Source: Desulforamulus profundi (GTDB lineage: Bacteria > Bacillota_B > Desulfotomaculia > Desulfotomaculales > Desulfotomaculaceae). Taken from it: 60,846 nucleotides of DNA. A program made the translations under genes and the position numbers. Shown in pieces: positions 15,697 through 26,160 of the stretch (position 1 is its first letter; every line of letters starts with the position of its first letter). Below the pieces are notes generated by a model. It did not search any database. It was not told where the DNA came from and was given only the letters and a program-made list of their open reading frames with translations. Location: the NCBI RefSeq assembly GCF_002607855.1, contig NZ_AWQQ01000069.1:7970-68815 (forward strand), given 5' to 3'.

Positions 15697-15900
15697 ATGA
15701 AAACAAACACTGTGTTGCTATTATTAGCTCTAGTATTTACTTTTTTGGCAGCTGGGTGCAGCAGCCAACCGGCCAAGGAAACCGCTACAAAACCGGCCGG
15801 GAAAACAAAAGAAGGACAAACCATTATCAAAGAATTCGGTGTTGATAAATACGGTGAACCTTTGTTCTTCCCCAACTCTGAGGAAGGCAAAAAATTATAA
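15697..15900 (+). CDS. Miniature lipoprotein, internal-deletion paralogue of TupA
   Basis: 67 residues from ATG 15697 with AGGAGG. The first third is a lipoprotein signal (FLAAGCSS lipobox). The last part, IIKEFGVDKYGEPLFFPNSE, is nearly the same as the C-terminus of the full TupA next door (IIGKFGVDKYGEPLFFPDAG). The whole ligand-binding body (~200 residues) is missing while the frame is kept. It therefore derives from a duplicated tupA by in-frame internal deletion. It lies 18 bp before tupA and shares the riboswitch-like leader. It cannot bind tungstate as TupA does. It may be a relic or serve as a leader cistron. Confidence 0.7.
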   Translation: MKTNTVLLLLALVFTFLAAGCSSQPAKETATKPAGKTKEGQTIIKEFGVDKYGEPLFFPNSEEGKKL

Positions 15901-15918
15901 TACACGGAGGTCGTTAAG

Positions 15919-16800
15919 ATGAAAAAAAGGACTACAACACTCATTGCCCTGCTGTTAACAATGGTCATGCTGGTATTCGCCGGCTGTACCCAGCAGCAGA
16001 CACCAAAGGAAGAGGCTAAAAAAGAAGAGGCTAAACCTGCAGCCAACAAGGAAGTAATTCTGGCTACCACCACCAGCACCCAGGACAGCGGCTTATTAGA
16101 CGTACTGCAACCTGAATTTGAAAAGAAAACTGGCTATAAACTTAAGGTAATTGCCGTTGGTACCGGTGCTGCCCTGAAGATGGGTGAAAAAGGTGAAGCA
16201 GATGTACTACTGGTACATGCACCGAAATCCGAAAAACCCCTGGTAGACAGCGGCGTTGGCATTAACTACTCCCTGGTAATGCATAACGACTTTATTTTGG
16301 TAGGTCCGGAAAGCGATCCTGCCGGCATTAAGGATGCAAAAACTACAGCCGAAGCCATGAAGAAGATTTATGATAAAGGGATCATCTTTGTATCCCGCGG
16401 GGATGACTCCGGCACCCATAAAAAGGAGCTTGGCCTGTGGCAAGAAGCTAAGTTAGAACCCAAAGGCCAGAAGTGGTACCAGGAATCCGGTAGCGGCATG
16501 GGAGCAACCCTGAACATTGCTTCCGAAAAACAGGGCTACACCCTGACAGACCGGGCCACCTACCTGTCTCAAAAGGATAAAGTTAAACTGGCTATCCTTA
16601 AACAGGGCGACAAGTCCTTACTTAACATCTACCACGTAATGAACGTGAATCCTGAGAAGTTTAACAAAGTAAACGCCGAGGGTGGCAAAGCTTTTGTAGA
16701 CTTCATGGTGTCTAAGGAAACCCAAGAAATTATCGGTAAGTTCGGCGTTGATAAGTACGGTGAACCACTGTTCTTCCCCGATGCCGGCAAAGATAAATAG
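15919..16800 (+). CDS. tupA: Tungstate ABC transporter substrate-binding lipoprotein TupA
   Basis: 293 residues. A signal peptide with lipobox (LVFAGCTQ) and a short charged linker precede the oxyanion-binding fold. The diagnostic TTTSTQDSGLLD ligand loop is at ~50-62, with FVSRGDDSGTHKKEL and GMGATLNIASEKQGY further on, as in TupA/WtpA-type binding proteins. It captures tungstate (or molybdate) outside the membrane and delivers it to a TupB-TupC transporter. Neither tupB nor tupC follows; a terminator comes immediately downstream, so the permease genes are elsewhere. Tungstate fits an anaerobe with tungsten-dependent formate or aldehyde enzymes (inference). Confidence 0.88.
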   Translation: MKKRTTTLIALLLTMVMLVFAGCTQQQTPKEEAKKEEAKPAANKEVILATTTSTQDSGLLDVLQPEFEKKTGYKLKVIAVGTGAALKMGEKGEADVLLVHAPKSEKPLVDSGVGINYSLVMHNDFILVGPESDPAGIKDAKTTAEAMKKIYDKGIIFVSRGDDSGTHKKELGLWQEAKLEPKGQKWYQESGSGMGATLNIASEKQGYTLTDRATYLSQKDKVKLAILKQGDKSLLNIYHVMNVNPEKFNKVNAEGGKAFVDFMVSKETQEIIGKFGVDKYGEPLFFPDAGKDK

Positions 16801-16820
16801 AATTTATACTTCTGCATAGA

Positions 16821-16857
16821 AAATCCCGGTATACAATTGCCGGGACTTTCTCTTTTA
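16821..16857 (+). terminator. Terminator after tupA
   Basis: TCCCGG (16824-16829) pairs with CCGGGA (16840-16845), followed by TTTCTCTTTT. It sits just beyond the tupA stop codon. Confidence 0.6.
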
Positions 16858-16861
16858 TAAC

Positions 16862-16900
16862 AAAAAAGCCGCAACCCCTTATAATACAGGGGCTACGGCC
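16862..16900 (-). terminator. Terminator after the ABC-F gene
   Basis: On the minus strand GCCGTAGCCCC pairs with GGGGTTGCGGC (16868-16899), one mismatch, followed by TTTTTTG. It directly follows the ABC-F stop. Confidence 0.8.
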
Positions 16901-16915
16901 TTGACTGGGCTATCC

Positions 16916-18471
16916 CTAAACGATCTTGGTGGTCCAGTCTTCTACGTTCCATATATCGGTTACCCAGTCCTCATAAAACTCCGGTTCGTGGGACACCAAG
17001 ACAACTGTGCCCTTAAATTCTTTCAATGCTCTTCTCAGTTCCTCTTTGGCATCCACATCCAGGTGATTGGTCGGTTCGTCCAGCACTAACCAATTGACAT
17101 CCTTCAGCATCAATTTACAAAGCCTGACTTTGGCATTCTCCCCACCGCTCAATACCATCATTTGACTGGTAATGTGCTCATTGGTTAAGCTGCATTTGGC
17201 CAGGGCCTGACGCACCTCGTAATTGCTAAGACCGGGATATTCGCTCCAGATCTCCTCCATGGCGGTGTTGCTGTTATTGCGGCTGCTTTCCTGTTCAAAA
17301 TATCCGGCATGGATATTCTCCCCTAACTTTACTTCCCCGGAAACAGGCTTAATAATGCCTAAAAGGGTTTTTAACAGGGTAGATTTACCCAGCCCGTTGA
17401 CTCCCCGGATGGCTACCTTTTGATTTCTTTCTAACATTACATTTAAAGGCTTTGTTAAGGCTCATCATAACCCAGAACTAGATCCACGGCCTCAAAGATA
17501 ATTCTGCCGGGTGTTCTGGCTTCGTTGAATTTAAAAACGGGTTTAATTTTTTCCTTGGGTTTTTCCAACATTTCCATTTTATCCAGCTGTTTTTGGCGGC
17601 TTTTGGCACGACCGGTGGTAGAAATCCTGGCCTTATTGCGGGCAATGAAGTCTTCCAGTCTTTCCACTTCCTTCTGCTGCTTTTCATAGGCCTTTAAGTT
17701 CTGCCGTCTTTTTAATTCATATAACTGCAGGAATTGCTCGTAATTCCCGGTGTACCTGGTCAGAATGGTATTTTCCACGTGGTAAATCACATTGACCACG
17801 TCGTTTAAAAATGGAATATCATGTGAAACCAGGATAAAAGCATTTTCGTAATTTTGAAGATGCTTTTTCATCCATTCAATGTGCTCAAAATCTAAATAGT
17901 TGGTTGGCTCATCCAGAATTAAAATGGTTGGATTCTGCAGCAGCAGTTTGGTCAACAGCACCTTGGTTCTTTGGCCGCCGCTTAAATCAGCCACATCCTT
18001 GTTCAAGCCAATGTCAGCCAGGCCAAGGCCATTGGCGATTTCTTCAATTTTAGCGTCAATAGCATAAAAGCCGTTATGTTCTAAGATATTTTGGATCTCC
18101 CCCACGTCTTCCATCATGCGGGTTACTTCATCCTCGGATGCCTCGGCCATTTTATCGTAAATTTGAAACATTTCCGCTTCCAGGTCAAACATGCCTTGAA
18201 ATGCTTCCCGTAAAACTTCTCGAATGGTTTTCCCTTTGGTTAGAACGGTGTGTTGGTCCAAATAACCCACGGTAACCCGGTTGGACCACTCTACTTTTCC
18301 CTGATCCGGCGTCAATTCGCCGGTAATAATATTTAAAAAGGTGGATTTACCTTCTCCGTTGGCCCCCACCAACCCTACATGCTCTCCCTTTAACAGCCGA
18401 AAGGATGCGTCTTCTAAAATAGCCCTGCCGCCAAACCCATGCGTCACATTTTCTACTGTTAATACACTCAT
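16916..18471 (-). CDS. ABC-F family ATPase (ribosome-associated type), one frameshift
   Basis: Adding one T near 17457 joins two frames into a 518-residue ABC-F protein. The first ATPase has GANGEGKST (Walker A), LSGGQ and ILDEPTNYLD; a linker of charged helices follows (~240-300); the second has GVNGLGKST, VLSGGENAKV and LDEPTNHLD. There are no membrane helices. ABC-F proteins act on the ribosome in translation rescue or antibiotic protection, or have housekeeping roles such as YkpA/YbiT. The breakpoint lies in a T-run, suggesting a sequence error. A second ABC-F fragment lies immediately upstream. Confidence 0.8.
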
Positions 18472-18534
18472 TTTGCTTCTCCTTTTAAAGCATTATATTA
18501 CCTTTGCCTTGTTTATTGTATCTTGCGGAAACTC

Positions 18535-19017
<483 letters not shown>

Positions 19018-19933
19018 TTATTTGATCTCGCTTATGTTATAGGGAGTTTCTTGATAGACATAATAGTTTAGCCAGTTGGAGAACAACAGGTTGGCATGAC
19101 CCCGCCATCTAACCACAGGCGGGTTTTGCGGGTTATCTGCCGCAAAATAATTTTAGGTACGGCGATCTCAATACCCTTATGAAGATCCCTCTCATATTCA
19201 CTCTTCAGGGTTAACGGGTCATACTCGGAATGACCGGTGACAAAGAACATCCGGCGGTTTTTTGTTGCTACCAGATAGATGCCGGCCTCCTCCGACTCCG
19301 ACAGAATTTCAAGTTCGGGAACCCCTTCAATATCTTCTCTTTTAATTTCGGTGTAGCGGGAATGAGGGACATAAAATTCATCGTCAAAACCCCGCAGGAG
19401 TTTTATGTTTCTTTTATTGACACGGTGACTGAATACGCCAAACATCTTCTCAGGCAGTTTATATTTGGGAACGCCGAAATGAAAATACAACCCTGCCTGG
19501 GCTGCCCAGCAGATATGGAAAGTTGAAGTTACATTGTGCTTTGACCATTCCATAATTTCCTGCAGTTCTTCCCAATAGTCCACCTGGTCGAACTCCATAT
19601 GCTCCACCGGCGCCCCGTAATAATAAGGCCGTCAAACTTTTGCTCCTTAACTTCCTCAAAGGTCTTATAAAAGACGGCCAGGTGTTCCTCGGGGGTGTTT
19701 TTGGAAACGTGGGTCCGGGTATACAGTAGCTCCACTTCCACCTGCAGCGGAGTATTCCCGAGCAGGCGGAGCAGTTGGGTTTCGGTGGTGATCTTGGTTG
19801 GCATGAGGTTCAGTATGGCAATCCTTAAGGCCCGGATGTCCTGGTGGACGGCCCGGGTTTCGGTCATGACAAAGATGTTTTCATTGGTCAGGATTTCCGT
19901 TGCAGGCAGGTGATCCGGTATCTTAATCGGCAT
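19018..19933 (-). CDS. metA: Homoserine O-acyltransferase MetA, two frameshifts
   Basis: Restoring single bases near 19155 (A-run) and 19613 (G-run) yields a 305-residue MetA, the usual length. The start [20 protein letters not shown] is typical of the family. Catalytic Cys lies in [13 protein letters not shown], the His in FVTGHSEYD, with the nearby Glu in SEYERD. The enzyme acylates homoserine with acetyl-CoA or succinyl-CoA at the entry to methionine synthesis. The adjacent sulfhydrylase metY suggests the acetyl route. It lies 31 bp downstream of metY and should share the SAM riboswitch. Confidence 0.88.
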
Positions 19934-19964
19934 GTCAACATCCCCTTCTTTTCCGTCGGTTTCT

Positions 19965-21245
19965 TTATGCTCTCAAGGCCTGGTCAAGGTCTGCCAATAA
20001 ATCATCAATGCTTTCGAGACCAATGGACAGGCGCACCAGGTCGGGTGATACACCTGCTTTGCGCAGCGCTTCTTCGGACAGCTGGCTGTGGGTGGTTGAT
20101 GCAGGGTGGATGACCAGAGACTTGGCGTCCCCCACGTTGGCAAGGTGGGAGAAAATCTTCAAACTGTCGATGAATCTTTTGCCGGCCTCTAATCCGCCCT
20201 TGATGCCGAAGGTAAGGATGGCCCCTGCCCCTTTGGGGAGGTATTTCTTCCCCAGTTCATAGGACGGGTGCCCTTTTAACCCGGGATAGGATACCCAGTT
20301 CACGTTGGGGTGTCCCTCTAAAAATTCCGCCACTTTTTGCGCGTTACTTACATGCCTCTCCATCCTCAATGCCAGGGTTTCGATGCCCTGGAGCAATAAG
20401 AAGGCATTAAAGGGGCTAAGACAGGCTCCCAGGTCTCTTAACAGTTGAACTCTGGCCTTGACAATGTAAGCTGCCAGGCCAATATCTTTGGCATAGGTAA
20501 TGCCGTGGTAGCTGGGGTCTGGTTTTGTAAGGCCGGGATATTTATCATTCTGGGTCCAGTCAAATTTACCGGAGTCAATAATGACACCCCCTATGCTTGT
20601 GCCGTGACCGCCGATAAACTTGGTGGTTGAGTGTACCACAATGTCCGCTCCGAATTCAAAGGGACGACATAAGTAAGGAGTTGTGAAGGTGCTGTCAATG
20701 ATCAGGGGGATGCCCGCTTCCCGGGCGATTTTGCTTACGGCTTCGATGTCCAGCACATCACACCTGGGGTTGCCGATGGTCTCTGCAAAGATGGCTTTGG
20801 TTTTATCCGTAACGGCCCTTCTGAAGTTTTCCGGGTCGTCAGGGTTGACAAAATTTACTTTTATCCCCAGCCTGGCAAAGGTATGGGTAAACAGGTTTAC
20901 CGTGCCCCCGTAGAGATTGGTGGAGGAAACAATTTTGTCGCCGGCAGAGGCAATGTTTAAAATGGCTGTGGTGATGGCGGCGTGGCCAGAGGCCAGGGCC
21001 AGGGCGCCAACGCCCCCCTCAAGGGCGGACAGGCGTTTTTCGAGAACATCCGTTGTGGGGTTATCAATGCGGGTGTAGATATGCCCCTCTTCTTTGAGGC
21101 TGAACAGGTTGGCCGCGTGTTCGGAGTCCCGGAATACATAAGATGTGGTTTGGTAAATCGGCACAGCCCTCGAAAGTGTTTCACTGTCCGGCCGGTGTCC
21201 CGCGTGAAGCGCCAAGGTTTCAAATCCCAATTTTTTTTGAGTCAT
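19965..21245 (-). CDS. metY: O-acetylhomoserine sulfhydrylase MetY (PLP enzyme)
   Basis: 426 residues from ATG 21243-21245, preceded by GGGGGATC. Motifs of the Cys/Met-metabolism PLP family are visible: [36 protein letters not shown], and the PLP lysine in [20 protein letters not shown]. Length and motifs fit O-acetylhomoserine (thiol)-lyase rather than cystathionine gamma-synthase. It uses sulfide to make homocysteine. The first cistron after a SAM-I riboswitch, it is followed by metA. Confidence 0.9.
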   Translation of the reverse strand: MTQKKLGFETLALHAGHRPDSETLSRAVPIYQTTSYVFRDSEHAANLFSLKEEGHIYTRIDNPTTDVLEKRLSALEGGVGALALASGHAAITTAILNIASAGDKIVSSTNLYGGTVNLFTHTFARLGIKVNFVNPDDPENFRRAVTDKTKAIFAETIGNPRCDVLDIEAVSKIAREAGIPLIIDSTFTTPYLCRPFEFGADIVVHSTTKFIGGHGTSIGGVIIDSGKFDWTQNDKYPGLTKPDPSYHGITYAKDIGLAAYIVKARVQLLRDLGACLSPFNAFLLLQGIETLALRMERHVSNAQKVAEFLEGHPNVNWVSYPGLKGHPSYELGKKYLPKGAGAILTFGIKGGLEAGKRFIDSLKIFSHLANVGDAKSLVIHPASTTHSQLSEEALRKAGVSPDLVRLSIGLESIDDLLADLDQALRA

Positions 21246-21270
21246 TTCAGATCCCCCTTCATTACATATA

Positions 21271-21301
21271 AAAATGAAAAACCCCTTCACAGATGAAGGG
21301 G
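21271..21301 (-). terminator. SAM riboswitch expression-platform terminator
   Basis: CCCCTTCA pairs with TGAAGGGG (21282-21301) and is followed by TTTTTCATTTTT on the minus strand, between the aptamer and metY. It is the off-state of the switch. Confidence 0.85.
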
Positions 21302-21318
21302 ATGTGTTTACTCACGCC

Positions 21319-21430
21319 CTCTCATCTGCCAGGAACAATCGTCCTGAAGGAATTAGCACCTGGTCAGTTTAAAAACTGACTGGTTGCCGGGTTTCATAGG
21401 GCCTTTCCCTCCACCGCTCTGGATAAGAGT
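21319..21430 (-). promoter_or_regulatory. SAM-I (S-box) riboswitch
   Basis: On the minus strand the aptamer starts CTCTTATCCAGAGCGGTGGA and contains GGCCCTATGAAACCCGGCAACC, then AGGTGCTAATTCC, and closes with GATGAGAG pairing back to the start. These are the invariant S-box blocks. It binds S-adenosylmethionine and stops transcription of metY-metA when SAM is plentiful. Confidence 0.95.
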
Positions 21431-21459
21431 ATAATAATTATTCACTTGTTATGGGTTTA

Positions 21460-21488
21460 ATTATATTTTGTTGAGCGAACTGTGTCAA
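21460..21488 (-). promoter_or_regulatory. Consensus promoter of the met operon
   Basis: TTGACA (21483-21488) and TATAAT (21460-21465) are perfect sigma-A boxes spaced 17 nt apart, about 30 nt upstream of the SAM-I aptamer. Confidence 0.9.
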
Positions 21489-21552
21489 CACTCTGAATTG
21501 TTGATATCAACCTAAGCATCCATGATTATTTTCACGCCTTTGAGTAGTGCAT

Positions 21553-21920
21553 TTAAGAATACCGAACGAATGGGTTCTGTGGCCAGGATTGTCTTAACCG
21601 GCCAAAAACAGAACGGGCAAATCTGTCGTCTTCCATCATGTATTGTTTGAAAAGCTGCGCCAGTTCCTTCATGGGCAGATCATCCCGGGCGCGCATAAAG
21701 GTAAATTCAAAAAAACTTATCACAACGGGCGCCAGCGCTACATAACGTTGGCCACTGTGTTCGATGTCAAATACTAAGCCCCTTTTTGCCATTTCACTGA
21801 TCCTGCCGTTCAATTCCTCTTCCGGCAGACCCGTTTTTTGAGAAAGCTTCGCCAGGGGAGCAGGTCTTAGAGGAATTTGTCTGGCCAGGTTGGCTTCTGG
21901 ACTAAGACCGCATATTCAGG
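21553..21920 (-). pseudogene. Truncated winged-helix-like protein, possibly start of a 4Fe-4S protein
   Basis: The open frame runs from ~21920 through LARQIPLRPAPLAKLSQKTG and LPEEELNGRISEMAKRGLVF to MKELAQLFKQYMMEDDRF and then degenerates at SVFGRLRQSW. The middle reads as a small winged helix. It resembles the N-terminal region of ferredoxin-type proteins of sulfate-reducing Firmicutes in which a wHTH precedes 4Fe-4S clusters. No start is visible and no Cys clusters remain, so both ends are lost. Recognition is tentative. Confidence 0.4.
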
Positions 21921-21972
21921 ACTTAGCCCTCTCTATTTTTATAAATGAACCGGTGTATTATTAAACAGGGTA

Positions 21973-23409
21973 TTATACTAAAGTTTTACGTTTACTCCGT
22001 ATGTTACCTCGGGTTGCATTCCCCTTGTTTGTATCCCTTGGACGATGTTTTTCTTTGTGGTAAGGTTTTAAAACATTTACTTTTTTCGACCGCAGGGGTC
22101 TTTCTTCCGTCAATTCAATCGGGGTTCGATTTGGTTCCTTTGTCAGCATCTTTAAAGCTGCAGCCAGCAGGGTAACCGAATCGGTTTCCACCAGCAGGTC
22201 CTCCGCCAATCCCCGGTATTGTTGGAAGTCTCCTTCTTCAACCACCCTTAACAGTTTTTCCATAGTCAGGCGTTGCTGCCCTTCAATGGTTTCCTTGATG
22301 GTAGGAACGGGTCGACGGGTGATCTTATGTTTGGTCAGGTTTTCAATAACTCGTAAATGGTTCATCTCCCTGGGGGTAACGAAAGTGATGGCCTCCCCTT
22401 TTTTACCGGCACGTCCGGTTCGTCCGATCCGGTGGACATAGCTTTCGGGATCCTGGGGGATGTCAAAGTTATAAACATGCGTCACGCCGCTGATATCCAG
22501 TCCCCTGGCCGCCACATCGGTGGCCACCAGGACCTCGATGGTTCCTTCCTTAAACTGCCGCATTACACTGTCCCGCTTGGATTGGGTAAGATCGCCGTGA
22601 ATGCCTTCCGCGGAGTACCCCCGTTTGTTTAATGCTTCGTAAAGTTCATCAACCCGGCGTTTGGTGCGACCGAAAACAATGGCCAGATCCGGTGATTGAT
22701 TGTCCAGAAGCCGGCAGAGGACATCAAACTTCTGTTTCTCCTGAACTTCGATGTAACTTTGCTCGATGCTGGGCACCGTGACTTCCTTGGCTTTAATACT
22801 GATAAACACAGGGTTTTTTAAGAAACGCTGTGCCAGTACTTGGATGGGCTTGGGCATGGTGGCGGAGAAAAGCAGGCTCTGGCGCTCTTCGGGAATCCGC
22901 TGTAAAATTGCCTCAATATCTTCGATGAACCCCATGTTAAGCATTTCATCGGCCTCATCCAGAACCACCGTTTTAATTCCCAGCAGGCGGATTGTCTTTC
23001 TTTCCATGTGATCCATCAACCGCCCCGGGGTGCCGACAATGATCTGGGGCCTTTTCTTAAGGGCTCTAATTTGCCGGTTAATATCCTGGCCGCCATAGAC
23101 CGGCAGGGTGCGGATCCCTTTCACCTGACCGATTCTGTTTAGCTCCTCGGCTACTTGAACGGCCAATTCCCTGGTCGGTGTAATCACCAGACCCTGAATG
23201 TACTCCGATTCATTAGTGAATCTCTCAATCATAGGTATGCCAAAGGCTGCTGTTTTTCCTGTTCCGGTGTGGGCCTGTCCAATCAAATCCCGTCCGTCTA
23301 GAGCAACAGGAATGGTTTTTTCTTGAATTGGTGTGGCTTCTTCGAAGCCCATGTTTGTAAGGGATTGGATTACGGGTTTGCTTACTCCTAACTCAGAAAA
23401 GCTTGTCAT
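21973..23409 (-). CDS. cshA: DEAD-box RNA helicase (CshA-like)
   Basis: 478 residues. The Q motif ([13 protein letters not shown]), motif [11 protein letters not shown], Ia PTRELAVQ, Ib [20 protein letters not shown], then [23 protein letters not shown] and [13 protein letters not shown] are all present and in order. The C-terminal ~90 residues are basic and lack a clear extra domain. Such helicases unwind RNA during cold growth, ribosome assembly and mRNA decay. The gene stands alone with a 170-nt leader upstream. Assignment to CshA rather than DbpA is based on length and the short tail. Confidence 0.9.
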   Translation of the reverse strand: MTSFSELGVSKPVIQSLTNMGFEEATPIQEKTIPVALDGRDLIGQAHTGTGKTAAFGIPMIERFTNESEYIQGLVITPTRELAVQVAEELNRIGQVKGIRTLPVYGGQDINRQIRALKKRPQIIVGTPGRLMDHMERKTIRLLGIKTVVLDEADEMLNMGFIEDIEAILQRIPEERQSLLFSATMPKPIQVLAQRFLKNPVFISIKAKEVTVPSIEQSYIEVQEKQKFDVLCRLLDNQSPDLAIVFGRTKRRVDELYEALNKRGYSAEGIHGDLTQSKRDSVMRQFKEGTIEVLVATDVAARGLDISGVTHVYNFDIPQDPESYVHRIGRTGRAGKKGEAITFVTPREMNHLRVIENLTKHKITRRPVPTIKETIEGQQRLTMEKLLRVVEEGDFQQYRGLAEDLLVETDSVTLLAAALKMLTKEPNRTPIELTEERPLRSKKVNVLKPYHKEKHRPRDTNKGNATRGNIRSKRKTLV

Positions 23410-23578
23410 GGTAATGCTCCTTTCTTATGTCTCATAAAATTATGCTTTCCATAAACTGGTCTTTTTAGTCTTAATACGTCCTTACCACAAGAAAGTTTTC
23501 TAGTGAAGAACATAATACCAGGCAGTTATAACGGCATAATCATCGTTAATTCTGTTTTAAGACTCTCCACCGTTCCCA

Positions 23579-23815
23579 TTATTTCGGTTGAAATTCGCTG
23601 ACTGCCGCTTTTTTAATTAAAATGACTTTACCTTTTCTCGTCTCGGCATGATAATGAACCAGGTCCTGCTCCAATTCTGAGAGCTTAACGATTATAAATC
23701 CTTGATTTCTGTAAGCCAGGTTATATATTTTCTGTAAAAACGCCCGGGGACAATAGGGAATTGGGTCTTGTGCTTTTATGTGGAAGATTCTTTCAATAAT
23801 CGTCATGACAACCAC
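23579..23815 (-). CDS. Small protein of unknown function
   Basis: 78 residues. The true start may be ATG at M4, since MVVMTIIERIF has two candidates. It is mixed alpha/beta with IPYCPRAFLQKIYNLAYR and a basic C-terminus. No motif recognised. A ribosome-site-like AGGAAGTGG lies upstream and the frame is clean. Confidence 0.5.
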   Translation of the reverse strand: MVVMTIIERIFHIKAQDPIPYCPRAFLQKIYNLAYRNQGFIIVKLSELEQDLVHYHAETRKGKVILIKKAAVSEFQPK

Positions 23816-23949
23816 TTCCTAACTATTGTAGTGGTCTTGTATTCATAACTAGTATAAAGCTTTCTGGCAGAGATTTCTATATGGTCTTATTTATCTCTGA
23901 ATTTAGGAAGAAAAATTTTTACCCCAAAACTTAATTATTGATAAACACA

Positions 23950-23980
23950 AAAGCACCACCGGTTCTCCGGCGGTGCTTTA
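23950..23980 (-). terminator. Terminator after the CBS-domain gene
   Basis: On the minus strand AGCACCGCCGG pairs with CCGGTGGTGCT (one mismatch) around an AGAA loop, followed by TTTTGTGTTT, 6 bp beyond the CBS stop codon. Confidence 0.8.
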
Positions 23981-23985
23981 TTTAC

Positions 23986-24432
23986 TTACTCCACAAGGGT
24001 TTTGACAATGTCTGCCCTGCTGACGATACCAATGACTTTACCGTTTTCCACAACAGGGATGCGTTTGATGTTATGTTTAACCATCAGCGTAGCGATGGCT
24101 CTAACTTCGGTATCCTCGGATACGGTTATAACATTGCTTGTCATAATTTCAGAGGCTTTTAGTGCGGCAAGCTTTATAAAATCTTCTTTATACTGATCGA
24201 CGCCCTCGAAATAAATCATAGCCCCTAAAATGCCGAAATATTTAGGTATCCTTGGATTTGCTTCTTTGCGTAAAAGATCTCCCTCGGTTACGATCCCCAC
24301 CAATTTCCCCTCACCGTTTGCAACGGGGACGCCGGAAATTTTATGATCCGTTAGAATCCGGGCGATTTCCTCGATGGTTGTATCTTCCGATACTGTAATT
24401 ACTTCCGTTTTCATAATATCCTTTGCTATCAT
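23986..24432 (-). CDS. Tandem CBS-domain protein
   Basis: 148 residues consisting of two CBS repeats and little else. The first (1-60) has IMKTEVITVSEDTTIEEIA and ISGVPVAN. The second (~90-145) has IMTSNVITVSEDTEVRAIA and IKRIPVVENGKVIGIVSRAD. CBS pairs bind adenosyl ligands such as AMP, ATP or SAM and act as regulatory sensors. With no catalytic domain and no linked partner here, its target is unknown. A leader and terminator make it monocistronic. Confidence 0.85.
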   Translation of the reverse strand: MIAKDIMKTEVITVSEDTTIEEIARILTDHKISGVPVANGEGKLVGIVTEGDLLRKEANPRIPKYFGILGAMIYFEGVDQYKEDFIKLAALKASEIMTSNVITVSEDTEVRAIATLMVKHNIKRIPVVENGKVIGIVSRADIVKTLVE

Positions 24433-24492
24433 TTTTTATCACCCCTCTACCCTATTTTATCCAAAATTTAGAAAGGCATCAATGAAAACATG

Positions 24493-24642
24493 TTATTCAA
24501 TCTTTTTGGACACCTTATATTTTTCAAAGTCAATCACCTTCGGTCTTTTATCCTCCGAAAGACCGGATAGCAAGACGGTTAAATTTAATAACAAGTTGAC
24601 CTCTTCGGAGTCGTACACTAATTTTTCACAACCGTCGCATAT
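24493..24642 (-). CDS. Possible small CxxC protein, start unclear
   Basis: A minus-strand frame reads CDGCEKLVYDSEEVNLLLNL, then a Lys-rich tail ending SKKIE before TAA (24493-24495). CxxC plus conserved-looking acidic spacing suggests a small zinc-finger-like protein. No ATG/GTG/TTG is in frame; an ATG with a good AGGGTAAGG site at 24653-24655 is in another frame, so an indel may separate them. The rest of 24660-24960 shows no gene. Confidence 0.28.
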   Translation of the reverse strand: MCDGCEKLVYDSEEVNLLLNLTVLLSGLSEDKRPKVIDFEKYKVSKKIE

Positions 24643-24967
24643 ATGCCTTTACCATGTCCTTACCCTCTTGTCTAAATAAAATGTCATACCGTTTTTCTTT
24701 ATATTTTTATGGATGTTTGAAAATACCTGCTCCTAAAAGCAATAAACCTTTATTTATGGTCATTAAAACAATGTTTTCACGAGGACAGGCAGATGATATA
24801 ATTTATAGTCATAAAAGTATCATTGATTCTACTGCAAAAACCTCCGAAATTTTTGGAAACCCAACCCCCAAAAGTAGGAACTTAAGGCATGAATATCGAA
24901 TTATATTAAAGAGATAAGAAGAAATTAGACGATTGAAAGATATAATTCTATATTAGGGGGATCTCAG

Positions 24968-25296
24968 ATGTTCCGGGAAAACAAAGACCATTTACAAGAG
25001 CAACTTTTCAATAGTTGCTCAACTATGAATACAAAAACATTGCAGAAACTGCAGAATACATGTCTATGAGCATGTATTTTGCAAAATAGATGAGAAGCCG
25101 TTTGTGGTTCTTTATTGTTTAGGTAATGGTCGTCCTAACTTTCCTGTAACATCTTGCTTTCCCTGGAATTTATCAGGCACTTAAAAGGATTATACCGACG
25201 AAGAATTGATCGAACAATTTTACTTTAATTACCAGATCATGTATGCCGTTGGTCTGCGTACACTCGGCGAACTTTATCTGGCTCCGCGCACATTGA
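24968..25296 (+). pseudogene. Transposase N-terminal remnant (DUF772/IS1182-like)
   Basis: ATG 24968 follows AGGGGG and starts MFRENKDHLQEQLFNS. Through several indels the piece continues IDEKPFVVLY, RPNFPV, LSLEFI, then DEELIEQFYFNYQIMYAVGL and RTLGELYLAPRTL. These blocks are the N-terminal InsH/DUF772 domain of IS1182-like transposases. The DDE catalytic part is gone and a terminator hairpin follows. Not functional. Confidence 0.6.
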
Positions 25297-25309
25297 TAAT
25301 CAATATCCA

Positions 25310-25350
25310 CTGCCCCGGGTATAAAGATAAAGTCCCAGGGCAGTTTTTTT
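25310..25350 (+). terminator. Terminator-like hairpin
   Basis: CTGCCCCGGG (25310-25319) pairs with CCCAGGGCAG (25334-25343) with one mismatch, followed by TTTTTTT. It closes the transposase remnant on the plus strand. Confidence 0.65.
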
Positions 25351-25367
25351 AATTTGTGATTGCCTTA

Positions 25368-26042
25368 TTAGTTTTTCTTTAAAAATGGTTGGGTTTGTGC
25401 CGCAATACCGGCCAAGATTTGCTCCAGACTTTGTATTCTCTGGTTTAATTGCTGGTTCCGTCTTTTCTCTTCTTCAAAAAGTGCCTTGTAATTGATGTTC
25501 TCCTCAATTTTATAGGCCAGCATTTTATTAAGATAATCCGTTACAATGGATTTGCCGTAATTAGGATTAGAGGCCCATTTTCCCCCCAGTTCCTCCACTG
25601 ATTTAACGACTCCCCGGCCTACGACTTTGGCGACAATATCAAAGCGCGGATCGACTAATTTCCTGCCGGCGGGGATAGGATCTGTGGAAGCATAAGCAAA
25701 GAGATGCTGTATATGCGCCTCAACGCCTGTTGGAGGGTCCGGAAATGCCGCATGATCGGACGTTTTATCGCCGGAAGGCTTACTGGTTTTTAGGCCACAG
25801 AAATTATTCATATCCGGTTTTACTGCGCCGGCAAAGCGAAAATACCCGGTTTCCTTACAGGCTTGGGCCAGAGCGATATCCGGTCGAATGGAATAAATGG
25901 CTGATATACTCCAATACAAATCAACTAAATAGAGCCAGTTGGGTGCTTTCTCTTTTAGTAGCGCCTGCGCCTGCCCTTTACTGGCAACCGGTGACCCTAC
26001 GATAGGGGTTCCTTCCCGTTTTATACTAAACTCCCCTTTCAT
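25368..26042 (-). CDS. Glucosaminidase-domain protein (GH73-like autolysin)
   Basis: 224 residues. Residues ~35-175 match an N-acetylglucosaminidase domain: SIRPDIALAQACKETGYFRF with the catalytic Glu in CKETG, NNFCGLKT, GVEAHIQHLFAYA, and a closing WASNPNYGKSIVTDYL. The C-terminal ~45 residues form a coiled coil. No signal peptide is visible, so it may be phage-like, spore-associated, or exported by another route. Enzymes of this family cut peptidoglycan glycan strands. It stands alone. Confidence 0.75.
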   Translation of the reverse strand: MKGEFSIKREGTPIVGSPVASKGQAQALLKEKAPNWLYLVDLYWSISAIYSIRPDIALAQACKETGYFRFAGAVKPDMNNFCGLKTSKPSGDKTSDHAAFPDPPTGVEAHIQHLFAYASTDPIPAGRKLVDPRFDIVAKVVGRGVVKSVEELGGKWASNPNYGKSIVTDYLNKMLAYKIEENINYKALFEEEKRRNQQLNQRIQSLEQILAGIAAQTQPFLKKN

Positions 26043-26160
26043 TTAAAATTGCTTAACCTGATTATTCAAATTATTTTATTCTTTTTCCAACCAGTTAGTT
26101 ACAAGTATACAGTAAATTTCTGAGGCTTTTGTCTGGAGCCTCAAAAAAGGTGTTTTGGCT

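Noticed and set aside
19965..21290. Longer metY start at 21290
   Set aside because: The extension overlaps the riboswitch terminator; the ATG at 21243-21245 has the ribosome site and gives the normal protein length.
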